18,402 nt of DNA from positions 1 through 18,402 of the forward strand of contig CAZUCI010000063.1 of NCBI GenBank assembly GCA_964619485.1, read 5' to 3'. The first letter of the stretch is position 1, and the number at the start of each line of letters is the position of its first letter. The stretch is from UBA2882 sp964619485. GTDB taxonomy: Bacteria > Bacillota > Clostridia > Lachnospirales > Lachnospiraceae. Position numbers and translations under genes: made by a program. The notes below the pieces were generated by a model. It was not told the DNA's origin. It did no database searches and saw only the letters and a list, made by a program, of their open reading frames with translations. Below are positions 14,334 through 18,402 of this stretch, piece by piece.

Positions 14334-16013
14334 TTATTTTTGCAGATAGGCCATAATTTCATCCCAGATATCAGCCTTTTCCTGGCCAAGTCTCCAGCCT
14401 GCCACTCCGGCAAGATTGTACTGACTCATGATGTTCAGTTTCACCGCGATAGATTCCTCTTCATCCAGCCATACGCTGTAACCGGTTCCGTCAATTGTAA
14501 AGTCCGCTTTATACTGACAGGTCACATCATCCCAGGTGGTCTGAATTCCATTATTTGATAAAAATTTCTCTATTTCGCCCATTCCATAGGCCGTATTTCC
14601 AATGTCCCCGGTGGTGGTCCACAGTCTTGTGTAGAACGGAATTCCATTGATCACCTTTTCCTCCGGTACGAGTGCAATCGTTTTCTCAATACCACTCTGA
14701 ACAAAATCGATGGAGGCCGTCGAGCCTGGTCCGTCTGCTGCGGAAACATGCTCATCATAACCCATGATAACCACATAATCTACGACCTCGGCCTGTTTCT
14801 TTCGGTCATAATTCACCAGATAGCTGTTGTCTGCTGAAAGGACAATGCCACTCTGTCTGCATCGGATAGACAGTTCTCTTAAAAATTCAATATATCCGCC
14901 TGCTGCCTCGGCCGAAACCTGTTCAAAATCCACATTAATGCCATCAATTCCATAGCTTTGAACCATGTTCATCAGCTGATTAATGAGATTTGTTCTGCTT
15001 GTGGTAGCATTTAATATGGCAGCTGTATCCACCTGATTGGTAAAGTTGTCCACCAGAGCCCATACCTCAATTCCCCGGCTGTGCATATTGGAAACGTAGG
15101 CTGCGTCTGCAAGGGATGAAAAATTACCCATATTATCGTTGAGGGAAAACCAGGTTGGTGATACCACGTTTACCCCCTGTGTCTGCGCCAGAAGGTCATC
15201 AATCAGACCGTTCGCTGTCGGGTTGGTGACCATATTCCATACAAGACAGAGCTTTCCGTCTCTTCGAATAGAGCTGTATTCCGGAACCGCCACATCATTT
15301 ACTGCCTGGGGCGTTCTCTCTGTCTGTTCCGAAAGCCGTTTGTTCTCCACATAGCCAAACCATCCATCTGCAGTCATCACCTTCGACCAGTTGTCCATAC
15401 TTTCCAGAAGCTTAACCTCTGTTCCCTTGGACACCTCTGCAACAATCTCGCTTTTGACACCACCAAGCACACGAATCTGTGTATCCTTTGATATGGAGGC
15501 AACGGATTCGCTCTCCCACGCTGTTGTCAGCAGTACTCTGTTTGGATTGTTGTACAGGGCAAATTCAAAGTTGGCAAATTTTCTGACATAATCTGCTGCC
15601 AGATAAACAGTATCAGCCGCCTGAATACTGAGCGCATAGGTTTCCTGACTGAAGGTGTCTGAAACAGTATATTCAGAAGTCCCAACTGCAGTCTTTACAA
15701 GATCTGTATCCGTTGTAAACAGCAGCAGGTTCTCTGCCGTATCATAATAAAAATGATTATTAATATGTTCATTTACAAAATCTATGGGAAGATAGCAGAT
15801 ACCATCCTGAAGAATTGCATCCGCATCCATTAATTCATCGTTTAATATTATTGCCGCATCCGTGTCTCCAGCAATATCATAATAGGCATTCAGGTCCGCC
15901 TTCTGCGTCGAATAGGAATAACGCTCCAAAAGCCCTGTTGCCACTCCAATCAATATGATTACTACAATCATTCCCGCTGCAACAGCTGCAGGAAGCCATT
16001 TTTTCTTTTGCAT
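14334..16013 (-). CDS. Membrane-anchored GH18 glycosidase with SH3 domain
   Basis: The 559-residue protein has one N-terminal membrane helix (about residues 6-28). A beta-rich region (about 35-165) resembles the copper amine oxidase-like N-terminal domain of clostridial surface proteins. A bacterial SH3 domain (about 172-230, with DNWSKVMTADGWFGYV) precedes a GH18 barrel (about 245-555). The catalytic motif is DGINVDFE, with Asp357 and the proton donor Glu364. The domain layout recalls YdhD/SleL-type spore and wall glucosaminidases, so peptidoglycan is a likelier substrate than chitin. The frame is open to an ATG at 16028. That codon lies at the predicted transcription start, and GGAGG is 8 nt before the ATG at 16013, so the latter is chosen. 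Confidence 0.92.
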   Translation of the reverse strand: MQKKKWLPAAVAAGMIVVIILIGVATGLLERYSYSTQKADLNAYYDIAGDTDAAIILNDELMDADAILQDGICYLPIDFVNEHINNHFYYDTAENLLLFTTDTDLVKTAVGTSEYTVSDTFSQETYALSIQAADTVYLAADYVRKFANFEFALYNNPNRVLLTTAWESESVASISKDTQIRVLGGVKSEIVAEVSKGTEVKLLESMDNWSKVMTADGWFGYVENKRLSEQTERTPQAVNDVAVPEYSSIRRDGKLCLVWNMVTNPTANGLIDDLLAQTQGVNVVSPTWFSLNDNMGNFSSLADAAYVSNMHSRGIEVWALVDNFTNQVDTAAILNATTSRTNLINQLMNMVQSYGIDGINVDFEQVSAEAAGGYIEFLRELSIRCRQSGIVLSADNSYLVNYDRKKQAEVVDYVVIMGYDEHVSAADGPGSTASIDFVQSGIEKTIALVPEEKVINGIPFYTRLWTTTGDIGNTAYGMGEIEKFLSNNGIQTTWDDVTCQYKADFTIDGTGYSVWLDEEESIAVKLNIMSQYNLAGVAGWRLGQEKADIWDEIMAYLQK

Positions 16014-16033
16014 ACACTCATCCTCCATGTCAG

Positions 16034-16062
16034 ATTATAGCAAAAAAAGGATGGTTGCACAA
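16034..16062 (-). promoter_or_regulatory. Predicted extended -10 promoter of the GH18 gene
   Basis: On the minus strand TGCTATAAT (16042-16034) is a full extended -10 box. A weak -35, TTGTGC (16062-16057), lies 17 nt upstream. Transcription would start near 16027, leaving a leader of about 14 nt that holds the GGAGG. The -35 and spacer lie inside the 3' arm and T-tail of the terminator described next. Confidence 0.65.
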
Positions 16063-16121
16063 TGTTTTGCAAAAACATAGAGGGGCTATTTCTTTGATTT
16101 TTGTTTCATTGCCAACCATCC
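16042..16121 (-). terminator. Long-hairpin terminator between the small gene and GH18
   Basis: On the minus strand a 9-bp arm (16121-16113) pairs with 16057-16049. It continues after a small bulge with five more pairs (16111-16107 with 16064-16060), and probably with CAAAAA/TTTTTG and ATAG/CTAT inside. Seven T (16048-16042) follow directly. It is longer than a usual terminator and could instead be a short structured RNA or an attenuator. It ends transcription of the small gene at 16163. Confidence 0.7.
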
Positions 16122-16162
16122 CCGGCTTTTAAATACAGTTTGTTTTTATCGATTACGGACAA

Positions 16163-16378
16163 TTACGAAAAATTATGGACACGGTGATAATGAACCTCTC
16201 GAATCATCCCTGAATCATCGGCCACATAGTCACCCATATACTGCCCGTTTTCTCTTAGCAGAACATCGCTCAGACGCGATGCAGTTGCAAGCTGCTCATC
16301 CAGATAAAGCATGGTCCCTGCAGCCATCATTTTATCGAAGTTTCTCTTTAGAGTTTTCTTCTCTTTTTTTGTTTGCAT
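16163..16378 (-). CDS. Small soluble protein of unknown function
   Basis: I do not recognise this 71-residue protein. It begins with a very basic stretch (MQTKKEKKTLKRNFDK). A short alpha/beta-like part follows (LYLDEQLATASRLSDVLL), then an aromatic and charged tail ending in REVHYHRVHNFS. It has no signal peptide, membrane helix or cysteines. The start is uncertain: the frame is open to an ATG at 16420, no candidate has a good ribosome site, and an ATG at the MMAAGT position would give a shorter form. A hairpin terminator follows 41 nt after its stop. Coding status rests on frame length, composition and the matching terminator. Confidence 0.55.
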   Translation of the reverse strand: MQTKKEKKTLKRNFDKMMAAGTMLYLDEQLATASRLSDVLLRENGQYMGDYVADDSGMIREVHYHRVHNFS

Positions 16379-16425
16379 ATTTTTCAATGGACCCCCATGG
16401 AATAATAGCTGTAATCCCATAAATG

Positions 16426-16470
16426 TTTTTGGCAGACCAAAAGAATCCGTGATATATTTTCTGCCAAAAA
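16426..16470. repeat. Perfect inverted repeat TTTTTGGCAGA / TCTGCCAAAAA
   Basis: Two 11-bp arms (16426-16436 and 16460-16470) are separated by 23 nt. It lies just upstream of the small unknown gene on the minus strand. There is no T-run directly after it on the minus strand. On the plus strand a short T-run follows after AAT. It could be an operator, or a leader hairpin of the small gene. Confidence 0.6.
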
Positions 16471-16829
16471 ATATTTTTCATACTTTTTGCATTTATGACG
16501 ATACTATGAATAGACTACAAAAGATACAATCGGGACGTGTAATATACAGATAAATACGTTCATTTGAATTATAATGTTTGGATAAAATTGGAATTTTCTG
16601 ATTCAGGCACGAAGCCTTAGACGTTCCTTGATGGAACTTTGAAATTGGAAGTGAAAATTGATTTGCTTTAAAGAATCACTTGCCAGAATATAAATAAATC
16701 TGCATGCCTCCTTCCCATTACGGACTGTCCCAAAGGCATCTTATGGGCATATTATATTTGATATTGCGTATTCTTGCAAGTAGTTTGTGATATTTTTATT
16801 AAATTTTTTAAAAGTAGCACTCCCTTCTA
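16471..16829. other. Gene-free stretch with several inverted repeats
   Basis: No credible reading frame was found on either strand. A TATAAT occurs at 16570-16575 but without a good -35. Downstream are hairpin-type pairs: AGGC/GCCT (about 16605-16617), GTTCC/GGAAC (16623-16637), TGGAAGTGA/TCACTTgCCA (about 16646-16684) and ATGCCT/AGGCAT (16704-16709 with 16734-16739). CCCAT/ATGGG (16714-16718 with 16743-16747) interleaves with the last pair. This resembles a structured RNA but matches no family I know. Confidence 0.4.
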
Positions 16830-16858
16830 TTGACTAAATAAACTATAAAGTATAAGAT
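16830..16858 (+). promoter_or_regulatory. Predicted promoter of mecA
   Basis: TTGACT (16830-16835) is followed after 17 nt by TAAGAT (16853-16858), which matches four of six -10 positions. An overlapping TATAAG (16851-16856) has a less favourable 15-nt spacer. The start would be near 16865, about 64 nt before the ATG of mecA. Confidence 0.55.
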
Positions 16859-16928
16859 ACTTTTACATTTTTACAGTGTGGCCTTTTGTAAAGTTTCTTT
16901 TCATTTTCCAGAAAAGGATGTGATTTAA

Positions 16929-17681
16929 ATGAAAATTGAAAAAATAAATGATAACCAGATACGTTGCACTTTGACAAAATCTGATCTCACTGACCGCGAA
17001 ATAAGAATAAGCGAACTCGCCTACGGCAGTGAAAAAGCAAGAGTTCTTTTTAAAGATATGATGGAGCAGGCTTCCTACGAATACGGTTTTGAAGCGGAGG
17101 ATATTCCATTGATGATCGAAGCGACTCCCATCAATGCTGAATGTATTGTCCTGACCGTCACCAAGGTGGAGGACCCGGAGGAGCTTGACACTCGTTTCTC
17201 CCGTTTTTCGCCTTCCGTTCACGAGGAAGATGCTGAAGGAGACCTCAATGATGTTTCCGATGAGGTCATGGATCTGTTTCAAAAGGTTCAGAATGCTGCG
17301 AGCGGTCTGCTTGGTGACACCTCCCACTCAGTCTCTCTTCCCGGGGCAGACAGCGCCAGGGGCTCCGTTCCGCCTGTCATGCATGCTGAAGCGGTACGCA
17401 TCTATCGCTTCAACCATCTTTCCGATGTTATCCGTCTTGCCCATGTGGTTCGCAGTCAGTCCATCGGCAGCAATTCCCTGTATAAGGATGAAAGCACCGG
17501 TGAATACCGTCTGCTCCTTTCCTTAGATGAAGCAAATGCAGAAACCTATAATAAGCTGTGTAACATTTTTTCAGAGTACGGTAGGTATATGCGTATGTCG
17601 CCGGGTATGGATGCTTATTTTGATGAGCATTTCGAGCTGATCTGTGCAGAGCATGCACTCCAGTCACTGGCGGACATTTAA
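16929..17681 (+). CDS. mecA: Adaptor protein MecA
   Basis: MecA delivers substrates to the ClpCP protease and helps assemble the ClpC hexamer. In Bacillus it controls competence and sporulation factors. The 250-residue protein begins with the typical MKIEKINDNQIRCTLTKSDL. An N-terminal substrate-binding domain (about residues 1-80) is joined by an acidic, low-complexity linker (about 85-155) to a C-terminal ClpC-binding domain (about 160-250) that includes YRFNHLSDVIRLAH and YKDESTGEYRLLLS. Length is in the family range (about 220-260). An AAAAGGA lies upstream of the ATG. It is followed by a strong terminator and appears monocistronic. No clpC or competence gene is in view, so its substrates here are unknown. 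Confidence 0.93.
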   Translation: MKIEKINDNQIRCTLTKSDLTDREIRISELAYGSEKARVLFKDMMEQASYEYGFEAEDIPLMIEATPINAECIVLTVTKVEDPEELDTRFSRFSPSVHEEDAEGDLNDVSDEVMDLFQKVQNAASGLLGDTSHSVSLPGADSARGSVPPVMHAEAVRIYRFNHLSDVIRLAHVVRSQSIGSNSLYKDESTGEYRLLLSLDEANAETYNKLCNIFSEYGRYMRMSPGMDAYFDEHFELICAEHALQSLADI

Positions 17682-17703
17682 AAGCTGTAAATAACAGACT
17701 GTG

Positions 17704-17732
17704 ATGTGCTGCACGCAAGGCTAACAGCACAT
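17704..17732 (+). repeat. Hairpin after mecA (ATGTGCTG/CAGCACAT)
   Basis: A perfect 8-bp inverted repeat (17704-17711 with 17725-17732, 13-nt loop) lies 22 nt after the mecA stop and is itself enclosed by GCTGTA (17685-17690) and TACAGC (17737-17742). Only three T follow, so it is a weak terminator at best; it may protect the mecA 3' end. Confidence 0.55.
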
Positions 17733-17742
17733 TTTATACAGC

Positions 17743-17790
17743 AAAAAAGCTCCGGTATTTCACACATGTGAAACCACCGGGGCTTTTTTT
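17743..17790 (+). terminator. Strong intrinsic terminator, probably bidirectional
   Basis: A long stem pairs AAAAAAGC, CCGGT and TTTCACA with TGTGAAA, ACCGG and GCTTTTTT, with small mismatches, around a two-base loop. Seven T (17784-17790) follow on the plus strand, and the A-run at the left gives a T-run on the minus strand. It can therefore end both mecA and the convergent DUF1858 gene. Confidence 0.92.
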
Positions 17791-17825
17791 AATCCCTGTA
17801 CCGGAGAATGTACTCCTGTCTTATT

Positions 17826-18017
17826 TTATACTGCCTGGATCTGAGCCATCAGCTCGTCGATATTAATACCGTGTACCATTGCTGCCTCTTCCAGTGTTTC
17901 TCCCTGGGCAGATGGACATCCGATGCAATGCATTCCTGCGTTCATCAGAACAGGAACAACATCCATATTTGTTCTTACGATTTCGCCAATTGTCATGTCT
18001 TTGGTTATACCAGTCAT
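17826..18017 (-). CDS. DUF1858 / hybrid-cluster-associated disulfide domain protein
   Basis: The 63-residue protein belongs to the small family annotated as DUF1858 or hybrid cluster protein-associated redox disulfide domain. It has the N-terminal MTGITKDMTIGEIVRTN, the Cys31-Ile-Gly-Cys34 pair in GMHCIGCPSAQGETLEEAA, and a C-terminal helix. The CxxC pair is thought to be a redox switch or metal contact; no function is established. AAGGAGG is 7 nt before the ATG and a near-consensus promoter lies upstream, so it is likely to be well expressed. It is divergent from the pyruvate formate-lyase gene and convergent with mecA. Confidence 0.9.
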   Translation of the reverse strand: MTGITKDMTIGEIVRTNMDVVPVLMNAGMHCIGCPSAQGETLEEAAMVHGINIDELMAQIQAV

Positions 18018-18074
18018 GTTTCTTCCTCCTTAATATGCGATAAAGCTTTCTATTTTTTGTAGTTCTGTGGTGAT

Positions 18075-18103
18075 AGTATAACCCCATCCTGTGTTTTTAT
18101 CAA
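18075..18103 (-). promoter_or_regulatory. Predicted sigma-A promoter of the DUF1858 gene
   Basis: On the minus strand TTGATA (18103-18098) is followed after 17 nt by TATACT (18080-18075). Each box matches five of six consensus positions. Transcription would start near 18068, about 50 nt before the ATG. Confidence 0.75.
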
Positions 18104-18208
18104 CTCATGACAGCTCTCCCTTTTTGACATCTTGGACAATTTAGGTAAATTAACTGAAAATCTCCCTGTTTTTTCTGTATTTGTATGTAAAAAAGTACAA
18201 CCCTAATC

Positions 18209-18238
18209 TTGACGGAACAAGGCGTATTAACCTATAAT
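18209..18238 (+). promoter_or_regulatory. Predicted sigma-A promoter of the pyruvate formate-lyase gene
   Basis: TTGACG (18209-18214) is followed after 18 nt by a perfect TATAAT (18233-18238). The start would be near 18245, giving a leader of about 86 nt before the ATG at 18331. Confidence 0.8.
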
Positions 18239-18254
18239 GTGATGTATGGGATTA

Positions 18255-18295
18255 GCATATTTTTTTATGCGTAACTAAACGGAATTTTTTCCGTT
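18255..18295 (+). repeat. Two adjacent hairpins in the pyruvate formate-lyase leader
   Basis: GCATA (18255-18259) pairs with TATGC (18266-18270) around six T. AACGGAA (18278-18284) pairs with TTCCGTT (18289-18295) around four T. The second is followed by A, not T, so it is not a plus-strand terminator. It may be an operator or stabilise the 5' end of the mRNA. Confidence 0.55.
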
Positions 18296-18330
18296 AAAAA
18301 AATCACAAATTAATAGGAGGCTATTTCAAA

Positions 18331-18402
18331 ATGAGACCAGAATGGACAGATTTTGTAGGCGGCAAATGGGAAAACGAAGTTAACGTACGTGACTTCATCC
18401 AG
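18331..18402 (+). CDS. pflB: Pyruvate formate-lyase, first 24 codons
   Basis: Pyruvate formate-lyase splits pyruvate into acetyl-CoA and formate by a glycyl radical mechanism in anaerobic fermentation. Only 24 codons are in view, starting MRPEWTDFVGGKWENE and ending with the conserved NVRDFIQ, which is typical of the N-terminus of formate acetyltransferases. The ATG has TAGGAGG 9 nt upstream. The catalytic cysteines and glycyl radical site lie beyond the window, so the specific glycyl-radical subfamily is inferred from this short stretch. Confidence 0.87.
   Translation, partial: MRPEWTDFVGGKWENEVNVRDFIQ

Noticed and set aside
16014..16028. Earlier ATG of the GH18 gene at 16028
   Set aside because: It coincides with the predicted transcription start, and the GGAGG inside this stretch serves the ATG at 16013.
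16600..16690. Known riboswitch classes (c-di-GMP, SAM, lysine, guanidine) in the mecA upstream region
   Set aside because: None of their conserved sequence cores could be found, so only an unassigned structured stretch is reported.
16863..17327. 154-codon minus-strand frame opposite mecA
   Set aside because: The plus strand encodes a clear MecA protein with promoter and terminator. The minus frame has no matching signals.
1..18402. CRISPR arrays, tRNA or rRNA genes, insertion sequences, phage or defence genes
   Set aside because: No direct-repeat arrays, cloverleaf patterns, transposase motifs or defence-type domains were seen on either strand.

Overview
The window looks like a chromosomal piece of a spore-forming, fermentative anaerobe of the Clostridia, most likely Lachnospiraceae. 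This is inferred from an F-type ATP synthase operon with a Na+-type c subunit, a spore-cortex amidase (cwlD), a MecA adaptor, a DUF1858 redox-type protein and the start of a pyruvate formate-lyase gene. Genes have strong AGGAGG-type ribosome sites and moderate GC. No mobile element, CRISPR array, tRNA or rRNA was seen.

Layout. (1) 1-5950, minus strand: ATP synthase operon atpZ-atpI-atpB-atpE-atpF-atpH-atpA-atpG-atpD, with atpD cut by the window edge. A near-consensus promoter lies at 6013-6041. (2) 6065-9601, plus strand: a DUF402 gene, then a yybP-ykoY (Mn2+) riboswitch with an overlapping intrinsic terminator, then a P-type ATPase of the Ca2+/Mn2+ type. The ATPase is interrupted by a 100-N assembly gap. 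(3) 9564-14242, minus strand: cwlD, a Sua5/YrdC tRNA-modification enzyme, rpiB, upp, dCMP deaminase and a secreted coiled-coil/SleB-type cell-wall hydrolase. The hydrolase converges on, and overlaps, the 3' end of the ATPase gene. (4) 14292-16420, minus strand: a membrane-anchored GH18 glycosidase with an SH3 domain, preceded by a small unknown gene. A long hairpin terminator and the GH18 promoter share sequence between them. (5) 16421-16928: a gene-poor stretch with several inverted repeats. (6) 16929-18402: mecA (+), a strong terminator, a DUF1858 gene (-), and divergently the promoter, leader and first 24 codons of pyruvate formate-lyase (+).

How it fits together. The sua5-rpiB-upp-dCMP deaminase-atp order resembles a block conserved in many Firmicutes. 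Here the plus-strand DUF402/riboswitch/ATPase segment sits inside it. The c subunit carries the full Na+-ligand set, so the ATP synthase is probably Na+-coupled. The riboswitch should turn on the cation pump when Mn2+ is high. Three wall-active enzymes (CwlD, SleB-type, GH18) sit in the same 6.5 kb and suggest a role in spore cortex or envelope remodelling.

The most notable items are the riboswitch-terminator-ATPase unit, the Na+ signature in AtpE, the gap that falsely breaks the ATPase frame, and the compact terminator/promoter before the GH18 gene. I did not find a convincing wholly new system. The structured stretch 16600-16750 is the least explained part.
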